Origin: a virus
Reading direction: 5' to 3' (one strand)
IMG/VR virus record: IMGVR_UViG_3300033551_000022
Span: 1-36,742 of that record
DNA length: 36,742 bases
Every line of letters begins with the position of its first letter. Position 1 is the first letter of the stretch. A program made the translations under genes and the position numbers. Below, one piece after another: positions 7,978 to 16,730 of this stretch. The notes under the pieces are model-generated. The model did no database searches. It was not told the origin of the DNA and worked only from the letters and a program-made list of their open reading frames with translations.

Positions 7978-8164
7978 TATTGTGTGTAGATGCGGAAAAT
8001 CAAGGTCTGCCAAAGACAGACAACTGGCGAAGTCCAGAAAACAAGACGAAGCGGCCTTACGTAAAGCCATTTCAGATGCCGTTAAGATGGAAGAATACGA
8101 GACAGCCGCAAGGTTGCAGTCCGAACTTGATGGCGTGATGAAGATGGTGGGGATTGTAGATTAA
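7961..8164 (+). CDS. Small protein with UVR-like helical motif
   Basis: About 60-67 aa. The C-terminal half (LRKAISDAVKMEEYETAARL then QSELD) fits the UVR motif found in UvrB, UvrC, ClpC and McsA, a helical hairpin used for protein contacts. Two cysteines (CRC) and a basic stretch precede it. The start is uncertain: TTG at 7961 overlaps the previous gene by 17 nt, and GTG at 7982 lies just after that gene's stop. Its 3' end overlaps the convergent MuF-like gene by 4 nt, leaving no room for a terminator between the two units. Confidence 0.5.
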   Translation: MRLKYSIVCRCGKSRSAKDRQLAKSRKQDEAALRKAISDAVKMEEYETAARLQSELDGVMKMVGIVD

Positions 8165-9087
8165 ACTTCCAACCCTAATTTCCCCCTAACCCTTTTCGGA
8201 AGTTCGCTTTCTTTTACCCATCCCTTTTTGATGGCATTTTCAAGTACCTCCACAGGTACTTTATCCACTGGCACAGGCGCTAAAAAATGATTACAGTTCC
8301 AGCCGCCCAAAAAAGTAAAAATCGTGTTTGTGTCGGTGCCTCTTTTCTTACCGGCCCATTGTTTACCGGCCCAGCTTTCTATTTCCTTTTTGTGGAAATA
8401 GTGCCCAGCTCTTTCTAAGCAAAATTCTCTTGTAGTGTCCTTGTTTCCTCCACTGTACCGGTAGAATTCTATACCGTAGGCTTTATTTACCTGCTCGGCG
8501 TACTTACGGTTGGTAATGGCAAATGAATCCTTTGCGTACAGATTGGCGTACCTCGATAACGCCCCGTCCACTTCCGCATTACCCGTTACCGTATTGCGTA
8601 TGGAGGATACCGTTTGGCTGAAAGTAGAGGATGAGCCGATGGAGTTGTTGAGCGCCCCGGCAACCTGGTCCCGGAAAACACCCACAGCGCCGGTAGATAC
8701 GGTTCCTATCGCTTCCGCTCTTGAAGCGGCCCAAACCGCATCAAATTCGGCAAAAGACAGCCTCGGGTCGTCCAGTAAGGTACGGTAAAGTGTATCGGTG
8801 AGCGCCCGCTGCTCCGCAAGGCTTGAAGTAAAATCTGTTATCGCGGTACGCATGCCCGACTGTATCAGTATGGCATCCATCTGCTGGTTTATCTGTGCCG
8901 AAATGGCATAGTTTTCGGCGTTGGCCAGCACCTGTTTTGTTACCGGATCCAGTTGAAGGCTTTCAAGCAGGGGTAATATCCGCTTATAGGCCTCGGTCTG
9001 TACTTTGTTCACCGCCGCTATGTAAGCATCCGGTACCGAATCCATCCGGCCCGTAAGCTCCCGTAATGTTTCGGAATACGTGGGCAT
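8161..9087 (-). CDS. MuF-like minor head protein
   Basis: 308 aa. The N-terminal two thirds are a long helical region. The C-terminal part has the MuF-type signature: TTREFCLERAGHYFHKKEIE (218-237) followed by W, and then GGWNCNHFLAPVP (261-273), with conserved Arg, Cys, Gly and His in the expected order. MuF-like proteins are minor capsid components associated with the portal and are ejected or needed for DNA entry in some phages. Usually the gene is next to portal; here it is separated from portal by the rightward cassette and the glycosylation genes. The start is coupled to the upstream gene by a 1-nt overlap (TGATG). Confidence 0.75.
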   Translation of the reverse strand: MPTYSETLRELTGRMDSVPDAYIAAVNKVQTEAYKRILPLLESLQLDPVTKQVLANAENYAISAQINQQMDAILIQSGMRTAITDFTSSLAEQRALTDTLYRTLLDDPRLSFAEFDAVWAASRAEAIGTVSTGAVGVFRDQVAGALNNSIGSSSTFSQTVSSIRNTVTGNAEVDGALSRYANLYAKDSFAITNRKYAEQVNKAYGIEFYRYSGGNKDTTREFCLERAGHYFHKKEIESWAGKQWAGKKRGTDTNTIFTFLGGWNCNHFLAPVPVDKVPVEVLENAIKKGWVKESELPKRVRGKLGLEV

Positions 9088-9299
9088 CAGCGGGAGAGTG
9101 TAATGTTGAATTCATCCTCCGAAAGAGGGGTAACGGTATCCACAAGGAATGATGAGCGGAACGCGGCGGGTACATGAGCCGGCCAGGTTCTTTTTACGAC
9201 ATACTCCGGCAGTATCACCCGGTCGCCCCGCTTGGGGCTGCGGTCGGTTTTTATGGTAATTATGGAGGCTTCACCCTCCATGGTGTAGTTGAGTGTCAT
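9087..9299 (-). CDS. Small virion-region protein
   Basis: 70 aa, predicted beta-rich (SIITIKTDRSPKRGDRVILP, then short strands). Coupled at both ends, by ATGA overlap with the tail-tip gene upstream and TGATG with the MuF-like gene downstream. Size and position fit a small head-tail or tail accessory protein; not recognised. Confidence 0.6.
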   Translation of the reverse strand: MTLNYTMEGEASIITIKTDRSPKRGDRVILPEYVVKRTWPAHVPAAFRSSFLVDTVTPLSEDEFNITLSR

Positions 9300-11056
9300 G
9301 CGCTGTAGGTAAATGTTTCGGTCTGGTCCTTTTTTACAACAAGAAGATTCACCTGCACCAATTCGGTGTTTTCCTGCCCGGAAGATTGGGCAAACTCCTT
9401 CATTGTGTACGGAACCCCGTCTATCAATACATCGTTATGGGCCATGGCCACGGTAAGTGCATTGGCAAGGTAGGGCGGCATCAGTTCCGTTTCCAGATAT
9501 TCGGCTTCGTCCAGGTTTGCATAGGCGGTAGAATACCAACCGGGCGAAGATTTGAAAACCTGGTAATCGTTTGAGACCATGGCCGACTTAGTGAGTTCGC
9601 CGCAAAATCTCAGCCGGTTCCGGTGGTTAATCAATTCTTCGCCTTCGTAGGCAAACCCGTAAATATTTTCGCGGTGCCTGTAATCAACAACCAATTCGCA
9701 GGGGAGTTCGTCACACATGCAGAACCGCTCCGAAACCAAATCGGCATCGACCCCTACAGGTACTTTTGTTATCGTGATGGCCTCGAGAGTGAGCGTAACC
9801 GTTGTGGCAAACGGGTCAACTGCGGTAACCGAGAAAGTATCCAGCCCGATACACGAACCGCCCGGCGTAAAGTTAAAGCTGTAATCTCCGGGACCGTCCG
9901 CGATGAAAACCCCGCCGGCAAAAACAATATCCACGGCCCCGCCGGCATACCCGGATACGGAATAAGAAATTATGTACTCTTCCCCGCACACTATCGGGCA
10001 GGTAAAGTCGCAGGTGTAATCTGCCTGCGCGCCGTCAGCCGCGTTCTCAAAAATAAGCGACTGTGCACCGGAGTTCACTGTAATACCCTCGTCAGTATCC
10101 CAACACTCAGTATCCTTTTCCCATTGTATCTGGTTCTTGGTGTAACAGGGCGAGGAAAAAATAGAAAAATGGAAGCATTGACATTCTTCCCCCAAGAGCT
10201 CACCCCAGGTCAGGGGTATATCGGCCATAAAAACCCCTGACTCCAGCGCATCTTCAACAAACGGTATAGGCCCGTAATCGATAACGTTACCCATAACGTC
10301 CATGGTAACGCCTATTTCTTCGGTATTCACGGCGTAGAGTTCAAATGAATCCAATCGTATGGAGCCGACAAAATCCTGCGTACCCGAGCACACAAAACCG
10401 ATGTTGGTGTTATTGGCTTTTACGTATACCTCGTGGAATCCGTTTGTATCAAAAGTGTGAAACTGATAAACGCCTGTCAGGTTCATTTCGCCCGATATAT
10501 AACCGGTTATTTCAAATCGGAAGTAATACCACTTGTCTATTTCGGTTATGCCCGTAACAGATACAAGGGAAGAGGCCCCCGAAGATGATTTTGTGAATAT
10601 GGTACCGTTCGCCTGTTCCACCATCCATTCGGTGCCGGAGGCTACGTAGTTGTACCTGTAAATTTCATCACCGGTCAGAAATACATCGGCGGCGACAGCT
10701 ACGGTATCGGCATCGGGCACACCGGTGATAATGGTACTGGCGCCGCCCACCGCATAGAGAAGGTTACCCGTTGAAGCGTTGTTACCTATTCCCGTGGCCA
10801 CCACGAACCCCGGCGAAACGGAATCTACTTCACCCGTGTAGGCGTGTGTTGTTTCGAGCAGGTTATCGCCGGTAAAGTTGGGCTTGAACTGCAATCTGTC
10901 CACCGGGTCGGTAAATGCTACCTTCTGGCAATGCTCCAAATCAATACGGCCGCATCTTTTAATGCGGTTGTTCCACTCGTACTTTTCCCAATCCACATAG
11001 GATTGCATGCCGTACTTGTCAAACTTTAAAGGCCTTATACTTTCCTGAAAAGGCAT
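9296..11056 (-). CDS. Large tail-tip or receptor-binding protein (putative)
   Basis: 586 aa. Beta-rich, low in Lys and high in Gly, Thr, Ser, Val and aromatic residues across about 60-440, with segments resembling carbohydrate-binding jelly-roll modules (for example YYFRFEITGYISGEMNLTGV near 180). Several Cys clusters occur in the second half (ECQCF, CDFTCPIVC, RFCMCDELPC), unusual for a virion protein and possibly metal or disulfide sites. The C-terminal 150 residues look like a conserved anchoring domain. It follows a strong terminator (11082-11113), so it starts a separate transcription unit. A receptor-binding role is inferred from composition and position. Confidence 0.55.
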   Translation of the reverse strand: MPFQESIRPLKFDKYGMQSYVDWEKYEWNNRIKRCGRIDLEHCQKVAFTDPVDRLQFKPNFTGDNLLETTHAYTGEVDSVSPGFVVATGIGNNASTGNLLYAVGGASTIITGVPDADTVAVAADVFLTGDEIYRYNYVASGTEWMVEQANGTIFTKSSSGASSLVSVTGITEIDKWYYFRFEITGYISGEMNLTGVYQFHTFDTNGFHEVYVKANNTNIGFVCSGTQDFVGSIRLDSFELYAVNTEEIGVTMDVMGNVIDYGPIPFVEDALESGVFMADIPLTWGELLGEECQCFHFSIFSSPCYTKNQIQWEKDTECWDTDEGITVNSGAQSLIFENAADGAQADYTCDFTCPIVCGEEYIISYSVSGYAGGAVDIVFAGGVFIADGPGDYSFNFTPGGSCIGLDTFSVTAVDPFATTVTLTLEAITITKVPVGVDADLVSERFCMCDELPCELVVDYRHRENIYGFAYEGEELINHRNRLRFCGELTKSAMVSNDYQVFKSSPGWYSTAYANLDEAEYLETELMPPYLANALTVAMAHNDVLIDGVPYTMKEFAQSSGQENTELVQVNLLVVKKDQTETFTYSA

Positions 11057-11081
11057 AGATTTTATTTATAGCGAAGGTAAT

Positions 11082-11113
11082 AAAAAAAGAAACCCGTTTG
11101 CAGACGGGTTTCT
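11082..11113 (-). terminator. Intrinsic terminator of tail operon
   Basis: On the minus strand a 10-bp perfect stem (AGAAACCCGT at 88-97 and its complement at 11104-11113) with a 6-nt loop is followed by a run of seven T. It lies downstream of the membrane protein gene ending at 11234 and upstream of the tail-tip gene starting at 11056. The 120 bp between 11114 and 11233 hold only a 25-codon ORF that I do not support as a gene. Confidence 0.88.
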
Positions 11114-11233
11114 AGATAATCAATGTTGCATCTATAAGAAGTGGCTACAAAAATAAGAATTTCTTTCTACTTTTCGGGTGGTTTTCATGGCCGTTTATTT
11201 TCTGCTTTGGAGGTAGGCGCATATTCTGGGTGG

Positions 11234-11659
11234 CTATAGGTCATAATCCTTTTCACTAACTATTTTCCCGTTTTTTGAGAGATAAAACACCTTGCTTTCA
11301 TTCTGCCATTTTTCACCCTTCTCCCTGTGCTTATATTTGTGGGTTACCAAATAAAAATATCCGCTAGATGGATTACCCTTTTGTACATTGCCCCAGCTTA
11401 TTGGCTTGTATTCTTCGTGCCTCCGTCCCAAATGGTCTACAACCTGTGACACTGAACTGTCCTTACTGTTATTGAATACCGTTTCCGCATGCTCAATAAC
11501 TGTGGTGGAAGACCTGCCGTTTTTTATTAGTTTAGGAACAATGAATATACCCACAACCAATAAAATGGCTCCTGCAATAATTAGCTTTTGCATATTTTTT
11601 TCGCGCTGACGCTTTTTTAGCATCAGCATGTGCGCCTCAAACTTTTCTCTGTCATTCAT
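11234..11659 (-). CDS. Single-pass membrane protein
   Basis: 141 aa from the ATG at 11659, chosen because longer versions (to 11797) run across the upstream gene. A charged N-terminus (about 24 residues, Lys/Arg/Glu-rich) precedes one transmembrane helix (KLIIAGAILLVVGIFIVPKL, about 25-44) and a polar C-terminal domain probably outside the membrane. It could be a lysis or superinfection-exclusion protein or a tail-region moron; none is proven. It ends 120 bp before the tail-operon terminator. Confidence 0.6.
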   Translation of the reverse strand: MNDREKFEAHMLMLKKRQREKNMQKLIIAGAILLVVGIFIVPKLIKNGRSSTTVIEHAETVFNNSKDSSVSQVVDHLGRRHEEYKPISWGNVQKGNPSSGYFYLVTHKYKHREKGEKWQNESKVFYLSKNGKIVSEKDYDL

Positions 11660-11673
11660 ATGGGCTTGTGTGG

Positions 11674-12054
11674 TTATTGTTTTTGGTAGGTATATTCTCC
11701 GGGCCCGTACCTCAGCTTCATGTTTTTTATTTCGTAGCCGTGGGCTATTTTGAAGCCGCCCGAGGTTATCAGAAGGGCGCCACCCACACCAAAGCATCCG
11801 TAAGCGCCCAGCGCATAGCCCTGCTTGCCTGTTTTGAGGTGGGCCACCATAAGGCCGGTACCCAACCCAGAAAAAACGGTTCCAAGAATCATGGTCACGC
11901 CTGATACCTGCTGATACTGGCCGGCGTACATCATTCTGTGCTCAAATTCCATTTGGTCCGCCTTGCGTATAACCACCGATGTGGTGGTGTCTATCTGGGC
12001 GTAAGAGATGGCGCACACCAGGAGCGCCGCAATAAGGGTACATAGTTGTTTCAT
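11674..12054 (-). CDS. Exported membrane protein
   Basis: 126 aa. The N-terminus is a signal peptide (MKQLCTLIAALLVCAISYAQ, cleavage likely after SYA), and two hydrophobic Gly-rich segments around residues 50-70 and 80-100 suggest membrane insertion. It ends in a polar Tyr/Lys-rich tail. Together with the next membrane protein it could form a pair acting on the envelope, such as lysis or exclusion; holin function is possible but not shown. It lies after the tail-tip hub gene, with a 37-bp gap. Confidence 0.6.
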   Translation of the reverse strand: MKQLCTLIAALLVCAISYAQIDTTTSVVIRKADQMEFEHRMMYAGQYQQVSGVTMILGTVFSGLGTGLMVAHLKTGKQGYALGAYGCFGVGGALLITSGGFKIAHGYEIKNMKLRYGPGEYTYQKQ

Positions 12055-12091
12055 GCCGTGTGTTTTTGGTAAAATTATTGATTTTTGGATA

Positions 12092-13954
12092 CTATGCGTT
12101 TTTGGCGGTCAACTTAATTGATGTTTTTCCGCTCGAAACGTTTCTTTGGTATTCAAATATCGTACCGGTATAGTTCCTGAATGTGTTAGGCATCACATAA
12201 TTATCAAACCTTGAATTTCGTATAGCCCGAGCATTCGCAGGGGAAAGATAGCCCTCCGCCGATACTTCGTACGAGGGTCTTTTGCAGGTATTTCCCGAAA
12301 ATGATTGGTAAGAGTTGTGGTAAATCTTTACGAAACTGTTCGCCGTCAGTATGCCTATGGGACCGTTGGTCTGCGCTTCTATTATCAGCGGTATTTCAGG
12401 GTCAAGAGCAATATTATTAAACACACCTGAGTAAATAACAGTGTCTCCTATAGTGTATGATGTCGTGACACCTGTAACATATTCACCAAAGGTTGAGCCT
12501 ACGTTAGTCCATCCTGTATAAGGCTTGATAAAATTGTTTGAGAGGTATTCTAAAGTGAGACTGACAGTTCCGGAACCCGGGGGGTTGTCGTCCAAGCTGA
12601 ATTCAATTTCGAGATATAATTCCACGGTGAATCCATAGGCGTTGCCATTTTGTATAAGGTCGGCACCCGTCCAAAAACAACCCGGGACCACAGGCGTATT
12701 AATGATAAGGGCCAACGGGCTGGATAATATTACGCTATCTTCACTTCCATTATACTGGCTATCGCAGCCGGACGCACTTATGGGGTAAGTAAAACAAAAT
12801 TCCGCAAGCCATCTGCTCAGTTGCCTTGATACCAAAAGGTCGAAATTATTCAGCGGTGTTGACGGCCCCGTATTGGTATACCATACATCAGCGCTTGCGT
12901 TGACTAAAAATATATCCTCATCAAAGGATTTGTCTGTCCCTGAATTCAGCGCGTTTGATACTGTATTGGTATCATAAACTATTCGCGTTGTGGACAGGTT
13001 AAGCGTATTTCGAACCGCACAGTTACCGTCCGCAGAAATGTTACTCTCCGTGTGAGCCGACCACGGTTGCAGCAATTCTGATACCAGCCATGTATCCGAG
13101 TCGTCCGCATCGGTACTCGTCTGCTTGAAACTCCCGAAAGTAAAATCGGAAACCAAAACCGCATCGTTTGATTTTATAGAGAATCCGGCAAAATCGTTTA
13201 TGTATTCGTAGTTTGCCGACCCGGTGAAATATTGCAGAGTCTCAAACTTGAACTTAAGTTGACCTGATTCGCGAATTATAACCCATCTGGCACACCAAAG
13301 GCGGCACAGGTCTTTCAGTATTTCCCCGAACTTCAATTCAGGAAAAATCGAATTATCGTTCCTTATGGCGTTGCCCGAGGTGAAAAAATATTTATTGGCC
13401 GGCGCGGTAGTCAACAACTCCGAATCCAGCACCATAGCATTATCGGTAAGGTACCTGACCAAAAAGTCAAGGACATCAAACTGTGTTATTACAGTGCGAT
13501 TGTAAGCGGCGTTTAAATGGTCAACTATTGTTATTGTATCTGTGGTGATTAATGCAGGTTCTCCATTTTTGGTGGTAGAAGAAAATAGATTTATAGGCAG
13601 GTCGGCGTAGTTAAGGATGCGAGCGACAAATCCGTCGTCAATAACCTGCGTTTTTGCAATCCTGCGGTCGGTATCAAACTCAATATCGTTGGTATAAATT
13701 AAACCCTTATACAGCAACCTCCACGGGCCCGTGTCCGAATCTGTTTCCCTCACCTCAACGCTTATTTCTGAGCAGATGCTTTCGGAGAACAATTCGTAAA
13801 GGGCGGTAAAATCTTCGCCTATAAATTGAAGGTTTGCTTCCCACTCTTGGCGGTATCCAAAAAAAAGCGGGTCATAAAACATTCGCTCGGTTGCCTCAGA
13901 TACTCCATTGGGTTGGTTTACGGCCGCAACTCCATTTAATAAAACTTCAATCAT
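12092..13954 (-). CDS. Tail-tip / baseplate hub-like protein
   Basis: 620 aa, directly after the tape measure gene, joined by TAATG, the usual place of the distal tail and hub proteins in siphophages. The first 120 residues look like a distal-tail-like or hub entry domain (RQEWEANLQFIGEDFTALYE); the middle has FGEILKDLCRLWCARWVIIR (about 208-227), reminiscent of the hub domains that build the tail tip; the remainder is beta-rich and probably exposed. Codon usage is more AT-rich than the tape measure gene. The exact role is inferred from position. Confidence 0.65.
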   Translation of the reverse strand: MIEVLLNGVAAVNQPNGVSEATERMFYDPLFFGYRQEWEANLQFIGEDFTALYELFSESICSEISVEVRETDSDTGPWRLLYKGLIYTNDIEFDTDRRIAKTQVIDDGFVARILNYADLPINLFSSTTKNGEPALITTDTITIVDHLNAAYNRTVITQFDVLDFLVRYLTDNAMVLDSELLTTAPANKYFFTSGNAIRNDNSIFPELKFGEILKDLCRLWCARWVIIRESGQLKFKFETLQYFTGSANYEYINDFAGFSIKSNDAVLVSDFTFGSFKQTSTDADDSDTWLVSELLQPWSAHTESNISADGNCAVRNTLNLSTTRIVYDTNTVSNALNSGTDKSFDEDIFLVNASADVWYTNTGPSTPLNNFDLLVSRQLSRWLAEFCFTYPISASGCDSQYNGSEDSVILSSPLALIINTPVVPGCFWTGADLIQNGNAYGFTVELYLEIEFSLDDNPPGSGTVSLTLEYLSNNFIKPYTGWTNVGSTFGEYVTGVTTSYTIGDTVIYSGVFNNIALDPEIPLIIEAQTNGPIGILTANSFVKIYHNSYQSFSGNTCKRPSYEVSAEGYLSPANARAIRNSRFDNYVMPNTFRNYTGTIFEYQRNVSSGKTSIKLTAKNA

Positions 13955-16503
13955 TACCCTCTGCGTTTTGGTGTTTTATTAAGAGCACCCGAAATATCCT
14001 TGAGGTACCTGTTTGATTCCAGTATACCCCCGAACAACCGTCCGTCATTGAACTTTGTTGATGTAAGGTTTACGGCAATGGCCTCGGCAAGTTCATTCTG
14101 CTGCCGGGCCCGCTGCTTTCTCTCATGCTCTTCTATTATCGGTGCGGCGAACGTTCTTTGTACATAATCGCCGAGCAAACCGGCGTTTATCGACTTGGCC
14201 AGTCCCGGATACTTTTTGTTTTCGGAAGTCTTGATAACCGCCTCGCCCTCGTTGAGAAATGCGGGTATTGTATCCCGGCCCGGCTTGTTTTTACCGCGCT
14301 GCACATAGTCGGTACCGTGAAAGAAGGCGGGGGCTGAGGGTGCGGGCTGCGAGGCGATAATTGCTATTTGGGCCGCTGCCAATGCTGCTGCAACCGCCGC
14401 AAAAGCCGGACCTACCGCCAAGCCGGCGATAGGAATAGCCGCTCCCGAGCTGAACGCCGCAATTACCGCTTGGGCACCCTGTATGGTTGCATTTGCAATT
14501 TGCAGGGCCTGAGATACCCTGAACTGTTTTAACTGTATTTGGTATTGTTCTTGGGCGGCTTTTTTATTCAGTTCAGATATGCGCTTTTGCTTTTCTTCTT
14601 CGGAAAGGGTTGATTCCTCAACGGCTTTTATCTGCGCATTCTTAGTGTTATCAATGTCCTGTATTTGCCTTTGGGCTATAATATCGTTCAGTTGGCCCGC
14701 TAGCGACACAACACTGTTTAATGTATCTATCGTGAACTGCTCCTGAACTTGTGCGGCTTTCGCCTGTTCGTCAGCGGTTTTTTGAATCTGCTCCCGCTTA
14801 GCCTCTTCTGTCTTAACGAAGTTGTCTAGTATGCGGTCGCCGGCATCTTCGTTTATCTCAAATAATTCTTGGGCATAATCTTTTGCCGGCTTAATATCAA
14901 ACTGGCCTGTCTGCTCAACAGTCACCTGCGCCGTTGCATTAAACCCGGTGCGGTCTCTTGTGCGCTGTATGAGTTTGGTGTACTCTTCCGAGGCCGATTT
15001 AAGGCGTTTTTCCAACTCAATTACCCGGTCAACGTCGGCCTGCTGGATAACCCCGCCGGCCGCAACCTGGTTCTGTACCTTTTCGGTCACCCCGCGCAGT
15101 TCGTTGGATAATGCCTGCAAAAGGGTAATCTTTTCTTGTGTCTGCCTGTTATCCTCCTTGTCCACGCCAAGTTTTACCCGCTCGGCGGCCACATATTCGT
15201 CAAACTCTTCCCGGGTAGCACCCAGCACCTCAGCGGCGCGTTTGTAGAAAATCTCCAGCGCCTCGCCGCCCTCGGTAACAGCCTTGGTAAACTGGCTCTG
15301 CCTTGCCACGTACCTCTCCTGTATCTGCTCGGCTTCGCTCAGTTCGTCCGAGAAAACGCCGGTCTGCTGGCCGATAAACCGGATGGCGCCTATGGCCGGG
15401 TTGGTCGCCGAAACAATGTCCAGCATTCCCACACCTATACGCTCCAGCGCATCTTCGTAATTACCGTCCTGTATAAAGCCCAAGGCCTTATTGAAGTTGT
15501 CAAAGCCGGATATAAGACCGCCTATTCCCATTCCCAGCGGATTGAGACGGCTTTCCAGTTCATCAATATTTGAAAGGAACCCGTCTACGCTGCCGCTGTT
15601 GAACGCATCGAACAAATCACCGACCGAAAGAAGTATCTGCCCGCCGATGAACTCCTGAAATTCCCCGAGCTGGTTCTGCGCCTTGGCTATTTTACCCGCC
15701 TCGGTATTGCCCACGGCCTCCGCGAAACCCGCGTACTTTTCGGTAACGAGGTCGATTGCCGCGCCGTTGGCCAACTGCTCTTTTGTCAACCCTTTAAACC
15801 GTTCGTCCAGTTTCCCCAACCGGCCGATACTGCCCTCATAGGTGGCATCCAGTTTTTCCACGGATGTCTGCAAGTCGTCCCCGGTAACCGCCGAAAGGTC
15901 GGTGGCTGCTTTTATGAGTTTGGTTATCTGCTCTTCGGTACGGCCCTGTGTAGCAAGGAATGTCTGAGCCTTAATAATGGTGTCGTCGTCGTAAACGGTG
16001 GTGTTCTGGAAGTCAGAGGCCTGTTTGAGCAGGCGCTGCTGTATGGCTTCGTTCCCCTGTAGTGAGTTAAGTAAGAGTGTGGCGTTCTTTTCGGCGTCTA
16101 CATAGGCCTCGACCGAGGCTTTTCCGAACTGGATTACCTGCTGCACACCGAAGGCTACCCCGATGGCCGGCCCCAACTGCGTGGCGAGGTCTTTAATTTT
16201 GGTGAACTGGCTCCCGGTGGAAGCAAGCGCCTTTTGCTGGGCAGCGGCGCTCTGCTGGGTGGTAACGGCAAGCCCCTTAACCTTCGCCGCCTGTGCGTCA
16301 ACGGCTTTTCCCTCCTGCTGGTACGACTGCACCACAGACTTTGAGGCCTGTTGCGTTTTGGTCGCGGCCACCTTTGCATCGTCACCCACCTTTTTGGTGG
16401 ATTTGTCCAGTTTATCCACGGACACGGTGGCCGCTTCCGTTTCCTGCCGGAACTTGTCGGTTGCCGCAACGTACTCAACCAGTATTTGTACTTTATCGCT
16501 CAT
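13954..16503 (-). CDS. Tape measure protein
   Basis: 849 aa, the longest gene. Sets tail length and is carried in the tail tube. Low in Cys and rich in Ala, Gln, Lys and Thr. Residues 1-110 are coiled coil; 110-380 contain the conserved tape-measure core with helical repeats (for example VEKLDATYEGSIGRLGKLDE); 560-690 form a second long coiled coil (EEKQKRISELNKKAAQEQYQ); 700-745 are an Ala-rich hydrophobic segment (PAFAAVAAALAAAQIAIIAS) as often seen in tape measures; the C-terminus includes GRDTIPAFLNEGEAVI, common in Bacteroidota phage tape measures. At about 1.5 Angstrom per residue the length implies a tail near 125 nm. ATGA overlap with the preceding chaperone frame. Confidence 0.92.
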   Translation of the reverse strand: MSDKVQILVEYVAATDKFRQETEAATVSVDKLDKSTKKVGDDAKVAATKTQQASKSVVQSYQQEGKAVDAQAAKVKGLAVTTQQSAAAQQKALASTGSQFTKIKDLATQLGPAIGVAFGVQQVIQFGKASVEAYVDAEKNATLLLNSLQGNEAIQQRLLKQASDFQNTTVYDDDTIIKAQTFLATQGRTEEQITKLIKAATDLSAVTGDDLQTSVEKLDATYEGSIGRLGKLDERFKGLTKEQLANGAAIDLVTEKYAGFAEAVGNTEAGKIAKAQNQLGEFQEFIGGQILLSVGDLFDAFNSGSVDGFLSNIDELESRLNPLGMGIGGLISGFDNFNKALGFIQDGNYEDALERIGVGMLDIVSATNPAIGAIRFIGQQTGVFSDELSEAEQIQERYVARQSQFTKAVTEGGEALEIFYKRAAEVLGATREEFDEYVAAERVKLGVDKEDNRQTQEKITLLQALSNELRGVTEKVQNQVAAGGVIQQADVDRVIELEKRLKSASEEYTKLIQRTRDRTGFNATAQVTVEQTGQFDIKPAKDYAQELFEINEDAGDRILDNFVKTEEAKREQIQKTADEQAKAAQVQEQFTIDTLNSVVSLAGQLNDIIAQRQIQDIDNTKNAQIKAVEESTLSEEEKQKRISELNKKAAQEQYQIQLKQFRVSQALQIANATIQGAQAVIAAFSSGAAIPIAGLAVGPAFAAVAAALAAAQIAIIASQPAPSAPAFFHGTDYVQRGKNKPGRDTIPAFLNEGEAVIKTSENKKYPGLAKSINAGLLGDYVQRTFAAPIIEEHERKQRARQQNELAEAIAVNLTSTKFNDGRLFGGILESNRYLKDISGALNKTPKRRG

Positions 16504-16730
16504 TTCTTCATCTCATTATCGCGCCGGTTCTTGCGTATAGCCGCGCAGTAATCCGCCACGGTGCCCCTCTTTTTGAATTCTATCGACTCCACTACACCGC
16601 CTACCAATATCACAAGGTCGTCCGTGAATTTTTCTAACCAGGCCCACTGCTTACCGATGAATGAATTTCTTGATAAGTCCGAAGGGCGGTCTTTGTCTGG
16701 CTTTTGTGCCTGTCCCAATGCCCTTGCCAC
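16500..16730 (-). CDS. -1 frame extension of tail assembly chaperone (T-like)
   Basis: The stand-alone ORF would be 76 aa from a GTG without a ribosome binding site, but the frame stays open upstream to a perfect slippery heptamer at 16784-16790. A -1 shift there gives a 361-aa fusion whose added part (TRGVFPNSGCGEIHRQVARA, then on to KKRGTVADYCAAIRKNRRDN) looks like a normal folded protein. This is the layout of the lambda G/GT tail assembly chaperones, which lie immediately upstream of the tape measure gene. Confidence 0.75.
   Translation of the reverse strand: MARALGQAQKPDKDRPSDLSRNSFIGKQWAWLEKFTDDLVILVGGVVESIEFKKRGTVADYCAAIRKNRRDNEMKK

Noticed and set aside
11114-11233. 25-codon leftward ORF between terminator and membrane protein gene
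   Set aside because: No coupling, no ribosome site, basic low-complexity peptide.
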